Positions 15,824 through 23,829 of a stretch of DNA of 37,122 nucleotides are shown here, one piece after another. Numbering within the stretch: the first letter of the stretch is position 1; each line of letters opens with the position of its first letter. The position numbers were made by a program, and so were the translations under genes. The DNA is taken from the NCBI GenBank assembly GCA_022616075.1, contig JAKEFK010000186.1:1-37122 (forward strand), written 5' to 3'. This DNA is from a bacterium. GTDB taxonomy: Bacteria > Acidobacteriota > HRBIN11 > JAKEFK01. A model generated the notes under the pieces. It worked only from the letters and a program-made list of their open reading frames with translations. It made no database searches and had not been told where the DNA came from.

Positions 15824-18800
15824 TTATCTCTCTATCTCTTTTTCTTCTATCTCACGATCCCCTTCCTTTTTTGCGCGCAATAGAGTGGCGGAATGAGTCC
15901 GCCTGCAGATCAGGATGAAGTCACAGGTGGTGCAGGGGGACCAGTAATCATTTGGATCTTCCAGAATCTTGAATTCTCCCTTTAGAATGCTTTTTCCGAT
16001 CTCCTTCAACTGATCGAAACCTATGGTGACCTGTTCCTGTGTTGGAGCCAGACCATAAATCCGCAAAGTCGTATCGAGTCTTCCCGGAGCTCCCAGATTG
16101 ATGAGTTTGTGTTCCAACTCTGCCGGCGATCCAAGCTCACTGAAAATGTTTAAACGGAAGTAACGAAAGCCGGACGATTCCAGCAACTGGCGATGCTGTC
16201 TTTCCAGCTCCGGATAGAAGCAGAATTGCAGCTCTCCTTGATTGAACATGAAATCCGCAGTCTCTTTTGTGGCCGAGGCTCCCCATTTCATTTCACCGAT
16301 CAGTCTTTTCGCCCCATAAAAGAGAAGGTCGGGAATGCCATAGATATTCATAATGCCGAGATCATCTTCCAACAACTGGATTTCCGGCATGTAAGTGCGG
16401 TCCGGCACTTCTGCATGTTTGAACTCATAGCCTTCCGTTTCCAGATATTGCAGCAGCGTCCGCGCAGCATTGGAGAATTGCAACAAATAGTAGTCAACCA
16501 GAACTTTCGGTAAATAGGGCGCATACTTACGTCTGATTTTCGATTCAGCGCTTTGAACTGCTTCTACGATCGAGATTCCGCCCGCTTTCAGCTTTAAAAC
16601 CGCTTCCTTTACAACGCTCTCCGCGATGCGGCCTTTGACAAGCGGAGTCAGGTCGTGCGGAATTTCCGTTGGCGTAAAAGGGCTCAGTTGCAGCTTTAAA
16701 ATTCGGTCCGAGTAAAAGGAAAAACCGCAGCGCACATACTCCTTGATTCGGCTGTACGAAAAACGGAGCTTTCCATCGGACAGCTTCTTCCATAGCTCTC
16801 CGGAATCCTCGAGCATTCCGTCTATTGCTGATGCAGCTGTTCGATCCATGCTGTTGAGTTTTTCCGCAAAAGAAGATGTGCTGTCCGCGTAATCCGGAGA
16901 GAGACCCTGGAATTGTTGCAACAGCTCGGATGGCGAATAGCGGCGGATCAGCGTGGAACATTCGTGAGGAGCGGGCAGAAGCTGAGGTGTGAGCCGGTGT
17001 TCCAGATGCCTGGGAAATTGTTCGATGAAATCGTTCTTTTCCGAGGTTTTTTGCGTAAGAAGGCGCAAAGCTTCCTCTATATATATGGATGCGGATTTCT
17101 TGCGCCCCTCCGAATCGGACCGTTGATAGGAAAGATGGAGTTGCTGTTTCGCCGACCGCAGCGCCAGAGTGAACAGCAGTAATTCTTCATCATTTTCAGA
17201 ATGTCGCTTGGGAAACGGCCCCGCTCCTGTCGTTGACCGGATTAATCCGCGCAAACCATCCGGCAAGAACGGATCCTCCGAGGTCCGCAATGGCCAAACA
17301 TCATGATTGAGGCCCGTCACAAAAACATAGTCCAGCGAGACTCCGCGCAAACTCATGATGTCGCCGATCGTCACCTCAGCATCAGTGGTTTGCGTGTCTT
17401 CCCCGCAAATCGTATTCGTAAGATAATCCCTGAAAATCTCCACAAACTCATTCAATGTGAATTCCGTTTCGAGCGGCAAATCGCCCATTTTCTCCAGCAA
17501 CAATTCCAGCTCAATTCCGCCCGCTTCCTGATAGGAGGCCGCGGTAGCGAGTTCCCTGACAAGATTCCTTAGAGCCCCGGTGAAATCTCCGAATCGTCCT
17601 TTTAATGGAATCCGATCCATCTGCTCTTTGAGCTGGATCAGGTACGCAGCGGCTCGCCGAAATTGTTGAACTCGCGGATCGTTTTCATCCAGCTCAAAAA
17701 TGTCCGGCAATTTTCTCTGATCATCCGCGATTGGTTTCAAACGATGCCAATCATCGCTGTTCGTGATGAATAGAATCTCCAACAGCTCCCGGATCATCCT
17801 TGCGGGCGTGAACGGCTCCTCTAGCAACGGCGAACAAAGCAGCTCAAACACAAGGTTGTGGTTCAAATGAGCCTGCCGCGTTAAGAGCAGCAGATAAACA
17901 AAGTGTCCGGATGCTGAAGAACAGAGTGTGGGATCTTTCGGGATCGAGTGCGGAATCTGATTCTCGCTGAATACATGCTGGAACGCGGCACGACAGGACT
18001 CCACTGACCTTGTGATCACGCCAATTTGATCAAAGCGCGCTCCTTCGTTCAATACGAGCTGCAAAATCTTCTTCGCAACCACCCATGCTTCTTCATACGG
18101 TGACCCCGCATTAAAGACTCTTAGTTGGAGCGCGGGCTTCCAGCCCACTTCGTCTGATTTGAAAAGCCGGCCTTCCAGTCCCAGCGATGCACCCTCACTG
18201 TTGTCGTCAACCACCTTTACTTCTCCCCCCAATTTCGCCGCCAGTGAATTCGCTGTATCAAAAAATTCCTGCGCGTATTCCGCCGGATGTTCTACAGAAT
18301 TAGAGGGAGCGGAAAACGGAAAATACATTCGCACGGAGCCATCCTGCGCATGAATCTGCCTTGACAGAGTCTCGATCAGCTCAAACTGCGCCGGCGTGGC
18401 GTCATAAAAACCATATACATGAAGCACGCGAATATTTCTGCTCTCCAGCCAAGCGGGAGTGTATTCCACAGCAAGCGCAGCGGCGTACTGCACATTCACC
18501 ACATTTTGCGCCTGCAGGCTTTCCAGATAAGTGCGGTAAAGAAGGTTCAGCTCGCGGAGCGTCCTCAAATTACCGGCGCGCATTCGCATTTCCTGATCGG
18601 AGGAGGCCTGATCCAGAAACTGCGCCATCAAATCAGGCGTGAGGAGTCCATCCACCAGATCCCGGATGGTGCTCAGCAAGCCCTTTGCGGTGCGGTACGC
18701 TTGAAACTGCTTCAGGCCCAGTCTCCGGGCCGCCGATTGAAGCGACAGCACGAAGTAAGTGGGATCATCTAGAGCGGAATAGGGCTCCCGCAAGGAATCC

Positions 18801-19033
18801 ATCAGAATTTCTTGCGCGAGACCGTTTAGTGAAACAATCCGGACGGCGCTGAACGATCCGCATCCAGATTCAAACAGCGTGCGCAGAAGCTGTTTTCTGA
18901 GCGCCGCCGAAGGCACAAGGACCATGTGCTGGTCTCGCAAGTGATCCTTTCTCCGTTCGAGTCCTTCGCGAAACGATCGGCTAAATTCCTTTTCAATCGC
19001 TGCAAACGAACCAGCAGTTAAAACAAAAGACAT
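15824..19033 (-). CDS. addB: AddB-type helicase-like/Fe-S PD-(D/E)XK nuclease
   Basis: A 1069-residue partner of AddA. The N-terminus (AGSFAAIEKEFSR, DQHMVLVPSAALRKQLLRTLFESG) is a degenerate helicase domain of the AddB/RecC type. The C-terminus holds a PD-(D/E)XK nuclease (GIPDLLFYGAKRLIGEMKWG) framed by the four cysteines expected for its Fe-S cluster: C769 (YVRCGF) and C1034, C1037 and C1043 (C-x2-C-x5-C). The ATG at 19033 has no Shine-Dalgarno, but TAGAAT ends six bases upstream. Residues about 293-303 (SDEVGWKPALQ) are a repeat-derived insertion. The very charged C-terminal tail (EGDREIEEKEIER) is not conserved. It is divergent from the GNAT gene. Confidence 0.88.
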   Translation of the reverse strand: MSFVLTAGSFAAIEKEFSRSFREGLERRKDHLRDQHMVLVPSAALRKQLLRTLFESGCGSFSAVRIVSLNGLAQEILMDSLREPYSALDDPTYFVLSLQSAARRLGLKQFQAYRTAKGLLSTIRDLVDGLLTPDLMAQFLDQASSDQEMRMRAGNLRTLRELNLLYRTYLESLQAQNVVNVQYAAALAVEYTPAWLESRNIRVLHVYGFYDATPAQFELIETLSRQIHAQDGSVRMYFPFSAPSNSVEHPAEYAQEFFDTANSLAAKLGGEVKVVDDNSEGASLGLEGRLFKSDEVGWKPALQLRVFNAGSPYEEAWVVAKKILQLVLNEGARFDQIGVITRSVESCRAAFQHVFSENQIPHSIPKDPTLCSSASGHFVYLLLLTRQAHLNHNLVFELLCSPLLEEPFTPARMIRELLEILFITNSDDWHRLKPIADDQRKLPDIFELDENDPRVQQFRRAAAYLIQLKEQMDRIPLKGRFGDFTGALRNLVRELATAASYQEAGGIELELLLEKMGDLPLETEFTLNEFVEIFRDYLTNTICGEDTQTTDAEVTIGDIMSLRGVSLDYVFVTGLNHDVWPLRTSEDPFLPDGLRGLIRSTTGAGPFPKRHSENDEELLLFTLALRSAKQQLHLSYQRSDSEGRKKSASIYIEEALRLLTQKTSEKNDFIEQFPRHLEHRLTPQLLPAPHECSTLIRRYSPSELLQQFQGLSPDYADSTSSFAEKLNSMDRTAASAIDGMLEDSGELWKKLSDGKLRFSYSRIKEYVRCGFSFYSDRILKLQLSPFTPTEIPHDLTPLVKGRIAESVVKEAVLKLKAGGISIVEAVQSAESKIRRKYAPYLPKVLVDYYLLQFSNAARTLLQYLETEGYEFKHAEVPDRTYMPEIQLLEDDLGIMNIYGIPDLLFYGAKRLIGEMKWGASATKETADFMFNQGELQFCFYPELERQHRQLLESSGFRYFRLNIFSELGSPAELEHKLINLGAPGRLDTTLRIYGLAPTQEQVTIGFDQLKEIGKSILKGEFKILEDPNDYWSPCTTCDFILICRRTHSATLLRAKKEGDREIEEKEIER
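18125..18157. repeat. Dispersed palindromic repeat inserted in frame in addB
   Basis: GGAGCGCGGGCTTCCAGCCC-type hairpin that on the addB strand reads VGWKPALQ. The peptide and DNA match the copies at 1.7 kb and 23.4 kb, so it is a mobile repeat accommodated in the protein. Confidence 0.8.
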
Positions 19034-19039
19034 TAGATT

Positions 19040-19045
19040 ATTCTA
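19040..19045 (-). promoter_or_regulatory. Candidate leaderless -10 box TAGAAT of addB
   Basis: Reverse-strand TAGAAT (19045 to 19040) is followed by AATCTA and the ATG at 19033; no ribosome-binding site is visible. Confidence 0.4.
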
Positions 19046-19076
19046 CCCTGCTTAGCGCGAATGCTCCGCAAAATTG

Positions 19077-19082
19077 TATAAT
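19077..19082 (+). promoter_or_regulatory. -10 box TATAAT of the GNAT gene
   Basis: A perfect TATAAT 22 bases before the ATG at 19105, with AAAAGG as a plausible ribosome-binding site between. The -35 region is weak. It shares the 71-bp divergent region with the addB promoter. Confidence 0.5.
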
Positions 19083-19104
19083 CTGCATTCCAAAAGGCTC
19101 CGCA

Positions 19105-19707
19105 ATGAAAACGATCGAGAGACTGACGCACAAGGAAAAAGCGGAAGTTGTTGACGTCCTGACTGCCGCATTTCGCGACTATCCTGTCATGCGATTCATA
19201 TTGCAAACGGACGGCACAGAATACGAAACAAAGTTGAAAGCGATCATGGGATTCTATACGTCCGTGCGACTGGCGAAGGACCGTCCTGTATTGGGAATCC
19301 GTGAAAACGACACACTGGTCGCCTCCGCACTCGTGGATGAATCCTCACTGAAACCATGGGCCGAGATGCAAACGGAGCTAAACCGTTTAAAGGAAATCAT
19401 CGGTGAAGACGCTTATTCGCGGCTCGAGTTATTTGAAAGGCTGACCGGAGGGCTTGAGCCGATTTCTCCGCATCATTTCCTTGGCATGATCGGCGTGCGA
19501 CCCGAATATCGCGGCAAGGGTTTCGCGCGGCCAATCCTGGAATCCGTCAAGCAAATGTCAATTGCGGATCCGATATCCACCGGCGTTTGTCTGAACACCG
19601 AAGATGCTGAGAATGTGCCCTTCTATGAGCACTTCGGCTACAAAGTCATCGGCGAAGTGGATATCGAAAATTTACACTCCTGGTGCATGTTTCTTCAGAC
19701 GCGCTAA
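19105..19707 (+). CDS. GNAT-family N-acetyltransferase
   Basis: A 200-residue cytosolic acetyltransferase of the GNAT fold. The acetyl-CoA-binding motif A is LGMIGVRPEYRGKGFARPILESV (about 131-153), and the C-terminal NVPFYEHFGYKVIGEV is the usual motif B strand and helix. The N-terminus TAAFRDYPVMRFIL resembles the AAC/PanZ-like subgroup. The substrate is unknown. The ATG at 19105 has AAAAGG about 8 bases upstream and a TATAAT box further up. It is divergent from addB and convergent with the cupin gene. Confidence 0.88.
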   Translation: MKTIERLTHKEKAEVVDVLTAAFRDYPVMRFILQTDGTEYETKLKAIMGFYTSVRLAKDRPVLGIRENDTLVASALVDESSLKPWAEMQTELNRLKEIIGEDAYSRLELFERLTGGLEPISPHHFLGMIGVRPEYRGKGFARPILESVKQMSIADPISTGVCLNTEDAENVPFYEHFGYKVIGEVDIENLHSWCMFLQTR

Positions 19708-19737
19708 CATCCCCTCTCGAAAACGAAAATGCGCTAG

Positions 19738-20175
19738 CTATTTTGCAGGAACGAGATCGAATTTGCCGGACGATTCTTCGTAGAACAGTGCGCCTTCTTT
19801 TGCATCGCCGCCGCTCCAATGTTTCATTCCGCCCGGTATGAAGATGAAACCGCCGGGTCCGACTCGTTTGTCACCCGCGTCATCCTTATATAGATAGGCG
19901 CCTTTGTGAACCGTTAACCACACATCATTCGTATGTGTGTGCATTCCTGCATCGTAGCCGGGTTTAAATTTTGTGAAACCGCCATAAGGACCTTTCGTAT
20001 CGTCGCCCCAGAGGAGTGACTTGGAAACGCCGGGCACTACCTCTTTAAAATTTGCACTGTCCGAGTTGGCGAATATGACTTTCTCCTTCTCCATTCCCTG
20101 CCCTTGAACAAATCCGATCGACCATGTGAGGGCCAATGCGGCGGTAATTGTTAGAACCAAAAGTAACTTCTTCAT
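19738..20175 (-). CDS. Secreted cupin-domain protein
   Basis: A 145-residue exported protein with a signal peptide (MKKLLLVLTITAALALTWSIGFVQGQ), followed by a single cupin barrel. Motif 1 is GMHTHTNDVWLTVHKGAYLY; the two His are present, but the usual Glu position is not. Motif 2 is GPGGFIFIPGGMKHW with its His, so metal binding is likely to be His-based. The ATG at 20175 lies six bases after GGAGG. An ATG two codons earlier directly abuts the GGAGG, and the longer open frame upstream belongs to another gene. It starts 13 bases after the stop of a frameshifted secreted gene, so the two are cotranscribed. Enzymatic role unknown. Confidence 0.85.
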   Translation of the reverse strand: MKKLLLVLTITAALALTWSIGFVQGQGMEKEKVIFANSDSANFKEVVPGVSKSLLWGDDTKGPYGGFTKFKPGYDAGMHTHTNDVWLTVHKGAYLYKDDAGDKRVGPGGFIFIPGGMKHWSGGDAKEGALFYEESSGKFDLVPAK

Positions 20176-20188
20176 TTTCATCCTCCTT

Positions 20189-20543
20189 TTACAGTTTCTT
20201 TGAATAATTCTGATGCCAGCGAAGGCGTGTAACTTTGCCCTCGGGTCCCGTTTCAAAAACAACCTCTTCTCCCAGATCGTCGCTGTCTTTGCGAATGCGA
20301 CGAAAAATATTCTCGCCGATGAATTTCAGTTCAGCCAAATCTTCCATCGGTTCGCGAGAAGGAAGATCCAGAACCTGGAATTTTTTCGTACGCGAACACA
20401 GCATCCGCCCATACCTCGAATAGCCGAAGCGCTTGTTTGATCTGAACATTCTGCACAAGATCCGGTGCAGGTTGCACCGCGGCATGTGCCGGTGTTGTCA
20501 ACACAAAAATAAATAGCGAGAAGAGCAAGTTTCTAACTTTCAC
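20189..20543 (-). pseudogene. Frameshifted small secreted protein
   Basis: Two overlapping frames together encode one exported protein of about 117 residues. The N-terminal frame has a GTG start at 20543 with GGAGG six bases upstream and a clear signal peptide (MKVRNLLFSLFIFVLTTPAHA). It runs through RLFEVWADAVFAYEK and then loses sense. The other frame continues FQVLDLPSREPMEDLAELKFIGENIFRRIRKDSDDLGEEVVFETGPEGKVTRLRW. The switch is at a run of six T (20381-20386; six A on the gene strand); five would restore the frame. It is a homopolymer indel, either a real mutation or a sequencing error. The stop directly precedes the cupin ribosome-binding site. Family unknown. Confidence 0.65.
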
Positions 20544-20700
20544 AACTTACCTCCGCTTTCGAATTTATTGTAGCTAAATTGCAGACAGAACCCATAATAA
20601 GGTAGAGAGCTGGGCCGAGACACCTCCTAACTCATTCTGCCACAATTTCGCTTTCTGAAGCCTCCCGGAACGGTGATAGAATTGTGACGGAGAGCCAGCC

Positions 20701-21288
20701 ATGAAGATCAATCAAAATACGACCGTTCAAAGTACGACTCCGTCCCAGTTTGAGCAGACACCTGCCACAACAAACGCGGGTGTTGTTCAGACAAATCCCG
20801 AAGTAACGCCGGAAAGCGCCGCGCAGATGCAACGCTCCGCCGCAACTGAAGCAAAAGGTTTCATGAATTTTTCCGCCGATTTTGCGCGCGCTCAATTGTC
20901 TCAAAGTTTGGATGCCGTGCAGAATCCTGCCCGAATTCAGACAACTCAAGTGAATCAGGCGGCGAAAGAATTGCTAAGCGCGCTTCCGAACATAATCAGC
21001 AAGTCCGGGAATGATCCGGACCAATTCTTGAAAGGTGTAAAGGAGCAGGTCTCATCCTCAATCGGGTACAGGAATCTGGGCAGCATGAATGATGGGGATA
21101 TCATGGCCATGGCTTTCACGGTGATTATGGAAGCAGTAAAAAGCGCCCGCGAAGACCTCAAAAGCATCATGGAAAGTGTCAAAAGCATCAACGATGCCAA
21201 AGCAGACTTCAGAGAGCTTCTGAGCAAGTTCAACGAAAACGCAGCTCGTACTTCGGATTCTGATGCAAAAAGGGACGATGACCCCTGA
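20701..21288 (+). CDS. Hypothetical helical protein
   Basis: A 195-residue protein with a Gln/Thr/Ser-rich, probably disordered N-terminus (1-45) and a helical C-terminal half. The most conserved-looking block is DIMAMAFTVIMEAVKSAREDLKSIMESVKSINDAKADFRELL at about 133-174, an amphipathic helical hairpin. It has no signal peptide and ends in an acidic tail (SDSDAKRDDDP). I do not recognise a named family; architecture of this kind is found in secreted or structural helical proteins, but that is only an impression. The ATG at 20701 is preceded by GGAGAG about eight bases upstream. Confidence 0.75.
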   Translation: MKINQNTTVQSTTPSQFEQTPATTNAGVVQTNPEVTPESAAQMQRSAATEAKGFMNFSADFARAQLSQSLDAVQNPARIQTTQVNQAAKELLSALPNIISKSGNDPDQFLKGVKEQVSSSIGYRNLGSMNDGDIMAMAFTVIMEAVKSAREDLKSIMESVKSINDAKADFRELLSKFNENAARTSDSDAKRDDDP

Positions 21289-21294
21289 GAACGA

Positions 21295-21543
21295 TTACTG
21301 AATGCGCCGTTTGAACAACCAGGATGCCCCGAGCACAATCCCCGCCACAATCAAAAGTATCCCGAGCGGCTTCATGTACCCGAACAGAGCAATGCCAACG
21401 ACGATGATCAGAACGCCATAGGCTTCATTCCGCCTCAACCTCCTTTGCCAGAAGGGACGTTTCAGAATCTTGCCGCAAAACTGACACACCCCATCGACAT
21501 CGAGAGTTTCTTTCGCGCAAAATGAGCAGTGAACTAACCCCAT
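21295..21543 (-). CDS. Small zinc-ribbon membrane protein
   Basis: An 82-residue protein with an N-terminal zinc ribbon (CSFCAKETLDVDGVCQFCGK, two CxxC knuckles) and two adjacent hydrophobic helices (about 39-55 and 58-74, GVLIIVVGIALFGYM and LGILLIVAGIVLGASWLF), ending in a basic KRR. The ATG at 21543 is chosen over an upstream TTG because the ribbon begins directly after it. It converges on the helical hypothetical gene with a gap of 6 bp. The role is unknown; the zinc ribbon faces the cytosol if the positive-inside rule holds. Confidence 0.75.
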   Translation of the reverse strand: MGLVHCSFCAKETLDVDGVCQFCGKILKRPFWQRRLRRNEAYGVLIIVVGIALFGYMKPLGILLIVAGIVLGASWLFKRRIQ

Positions 21544-21688
21544 GAGATTTCGTGATGATGATTCTATCACGGCATTGCTCAATACAGGCAAGTTGCAATC
21601 TCAGTGGAACTCCAGTGGTATGGAAGATTGCATTTCCGATTGCGTGAGCGTGCAATCGGCTGAAAATGTATTAAAATCTCTAGTCACT

Positions 21689-23278
21689 ATGCGCGCAGCA
21701 CGAATTTTGTTGATCGTTCTCATCGGGATCATTCCGGTTCTTTTGTCTGCAAACGAGATGGAAGAGCCGGCATCCTATCAAAGCGGAAGAGGAGGGATGA
21801 TGTCGCCGCCGGTTGTTCTGCCGCTTTCCAGAATCCTTCAGCTTCGCGAGCAGATTTCGCCGGAAGCCACATGGGTGCCTGAGGAAGAAGAGGAAATTTA
21901 TGTTAACGAAAACACACCACCGGAAGAAGGTCCCGTTAGATTTTTGCCGCATCATTCCTTCCAGGAAGACCGGATCGATCGCGATCCTGATTCGATCCAA
22001 GCAACCGCAACTGCCTCTCCGGTGCTTCTGAAGAAATTTTCTGGCATTGGAGAAACCGGCAGAGGGAATCTGGATACAATTCTGGCAGTGGGGCCGTCTC
22101 ATGTTATGGCGGCAGTCAATCCCAACGTAGCCATCTACACAAAGAAAGGCCGTCTTCGTTTTGAAGCTCATTTTCGTGTGTGGTTCGCATCTCTAAAAGT
22201 TGCGCGCGGCGCTCACCTTTTTGATCCCAAGCTTGTGTACGATCAATATAGCGGCCATTTTATTTTCCTCTGCGATGCGCGCACGCAAGCGCGTTCCTTG
22301 TTCTTGATTTCGGTTTCAAAAACCTCCGATCCCGAAGGGGAATGGGCTTTCTGGGCGCTCGATATGCAACAGAATGGAACTGAAAGAGTGAATTTCTGGG
22401 CCGATCTTCCCAGGATCGGTTTCGATCAGGATGCAGTGTATTTATCGGGCGGAATGTATACGTTCGGCGTTTATCAGTTCCAGTACGCCAAGATCAGAGT
22501 GCTGAAAAAGAGTGAGCTGTATGCGTTCAAAAAGCTTGGATGGTACGACTTCTGGGGCATGAATGAACGTCCCAGAACCAAAGCAATTAATATCGAGCCG
22601 GCTCACGCGTATGGAACAACTGACGCGGGATATTTTCTAAGCATCAATCCATCACGCGGAAGCAGGCTAACGCTCTGGAAAGTCATCAATCCAACTGCTG
22701 AGACACCTATACTCCGGAGAAAACGGATTGCTGTTTCCACATACAGCGCCGCGCCCGCTGCCGAGCAAAAGGGTGGTGGTGCGGTTATCAATCGCGGTTG
22801 CGCTTGTGTGATCAATGCGGTGTTGAAGAACGGGTCACTGTACACCGCCTTCTCAACAGCACATGATTGGGGCGCGGGAAATGTTGCCGCGTTGCGCTTT
22901 TACCAGGTCAGTACTAGCGGAGACCTCATTCAGGAAATTACTTACGGCGCAAAAACGTCTTACTATTTGTTCCCTTCCGTCATGGCGGATTCATCAGAAA
23001 ACATTGCGATTGTATTCAACCGGACCGGCCCGCGTGAATTTATCGGAAGTTTTTACACAGGCCGCGGCGCTACCGATTCTCCGGGTACTCTGCGTAAAAG
23101 CTCCGCCCTGCAGATGGGACTCTCAAACTACCAGGACGTTTTCAGCGGCTCCAACATCACGCATTGGGGTGACTATAGCGGCATCGCACTTGACCAGGAC
23201 GATACCATTTGGATCTACGGTGAATACGCGCGCGGAAGCAAAGAACGCGGCACAATTATCGGCCAGCTCGACTTCTAA
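21689..23278 (+). CDS. Secreted beta-propeller-like protein
   Basis: A 529-residue exported protein. The ATG at 21689 gives a good signal peptide (MRAARILLIVLIGIIPVLLSANE); the frame extends further upstream but that part is polar and reads across the divergent gene region. Repeated blocks such as FDPKLVYDQYSGHFIFLC, FWADLPRIGFDQDAVYLSGG, NFWADLP and GDYSGIALDQDDTIWIYGEY resemble exo-sialidase/BNR-type propeller repeats. Catalytic residues cannot be assigned. TTAAAAT 11 bases before the ATG could be a -10 box with a very short leader. No operon partner is seen. Confidence 0.78.
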   Translation: MRAARILLIVLIGIIPVLLSANEMEEPASYQSGRGGMMSPPVVLPLSRILQLREQISPEATWVPEEEEEIYVNENTPPEEGPVRFLPHHSFQEDRIDRDPDSIQATATASPVLLKKFSGIGETGRGNLDTILAVGPSHVMAAVNPNVAIYTKKGRLRFEAHFRVWFASLKVARGAHLFDPKLVYDQYSGHFIFLCDARTQARSLFLISVSKTSDPEGEWAFWALDMQQNGTERVNFWADLPRIGFDQDAVYLSGGMYTFGVYQFQYAKIRVLKKSELYAFKKLGWYDFWGMNERPRTKAINIEPAHAYGTTDAGYFLSINPSRGSRLTLWKVINPTAETPILRRKRIAVSTYSAAPAAEQKGGGAVINRGCACVINAVLKNGSLYTAFSTAHDWGAGNVAALRFYQVSTSGDLIQEITYGAKTSYYLFPSVMADSSENIAIVFNRTGPREFIGSFYTGRGATDSPGTLRKSSALQMGLSNYQDVFSGSNITHWGDYSGIALDQDDTIWIYGEYARGSKERGTIIGQLDF

Positions 23279-23333
23279 ATAATCCCGCCAGGCTTAAACG
23301 GAGCGCAGCATCTTGCCTGCATTACGGGCCGCA

Positions 23334-23463
23334 AGCTTGTTGAAAAATCCAGAATGCTGGCGGTCCTAGTGGAGCGCGGGCATCTTTGCCCGCAAAATAC
23401 TCGCCGAGCCGACAAGGGTTTGCGGACTGGAAGTCCGCGCTCCAACTGATTTTTCAACAAGCT
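23334..23463. mobile_element. MITE-like composite palindromic element
   Basis: Terminal inverted repeats AGCTTGTTGAAAAATC (23334-23349) and its exact complement (23448-23463) enclose nested repeats: GGAGCGCGG/CCGCGCTCC at 23371 and 23435, and two local hairpins GCGGGCATCTTTGCCCGC and GCGGACTGGAAGTCCGC. Partial units of the same family flank it on both sides (23300-23333 and 23464-23495). No transposase is present, so it is either a non-autonomous element or a large REP-like structure. Confidence 0.7.
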
Positions 23464-23522
23464 CGGCTTCCAGCCTGCGGTGCCGCTGGAAGCCGTCGTT
23501 ACAAGCTGCCATGCTATGTGTC

Positions 23523-23546
23523 TGTGTATGTGTATACACATACACA
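23523..23546. promoter_or_regulatory. 24-bp perfect palindromic operator upstream of the RHH gene
   Basis: TGTGTATGTGTA followed by its exact reverse complement, ending 7 bases before the ATG of the RHH protein. The TGTATACA-like core is typical of operators bound by ribbon-helix-helix antitoxins. The site overlaps the ribosome-binding region, consistent with autorepression. Confidence 0.65.
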
Positions 23547-23553
23547 AGGCATC

Positions 23554-23829
23554 ATGAGAAAAACCAGACTGCAAATTTTACTGGATCCGGAAGCGAAGAA
23601 AATGCTGGAACGGTATGCGAAGATTCGAAACACTTCTGTCGGCCAGGTGATACGAGAAGCTGTGGAATTGTACGGAAAAGAGAAGGTTGGTAGTTGCCCT
23701 AAGTTTCATCTGGAAAAATCCCAGGCGGAGTCGTCGTACCAGGTTCTTGCCAGAATTGTTGTGATTGTGTATTTGTCCCTGGCACTGTGGATAGGAATTC
23801 CCAGAGCATCCGCAAACTTACGATCGTAG
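23554..23829 (+). CDS. Ribbon-helix-helix (CopG/VapB-like) DNA-binding protein, possibly truncated
   Basis: The ATG at 23554 starts MRKTRLQILLDPEAKKMLERYAKIRNTSVGQVIREAVELY, a complete RHH fold: a basic beta strand, then two helices with SVGQVIREAV. From about residue 46 the frame runs antisense into the 3' end of the PcfJ-like gene (124-bp convergent overlap) and loses RHH character. The original C-terminus, and any toxin gene that followed, may have been lost by rearrangement. A 24-bp palindrome lies immediately upstream. The larger frame starting at 23386 is repeat-derived. No partner toxin is seen. Confidence 0.6.
   Translation: MRKTRLQILLDPEAKKMLERYAKIRNTSVGQVIREAVELYGKEKVGSCPKFHLEKSQAESSYQVLARIVVIVYLSLALWIGIPRASANLRS

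Noticed and set aside
20381-20386. Programmed frameshift at the six-A run of the small secreted gene
   Set aside because: There is no slippery heptamer with a downstream structure, and three other loci show similar indels; mutation or sequence error is simpler. Transcriptional slippage is not excluded.
23300-23500. Possible CRISPR-like array because of repeated GCGGGC units
   Set aside because: The units are palindromic, unequally spaced and diverged, with no spacers of constant length.
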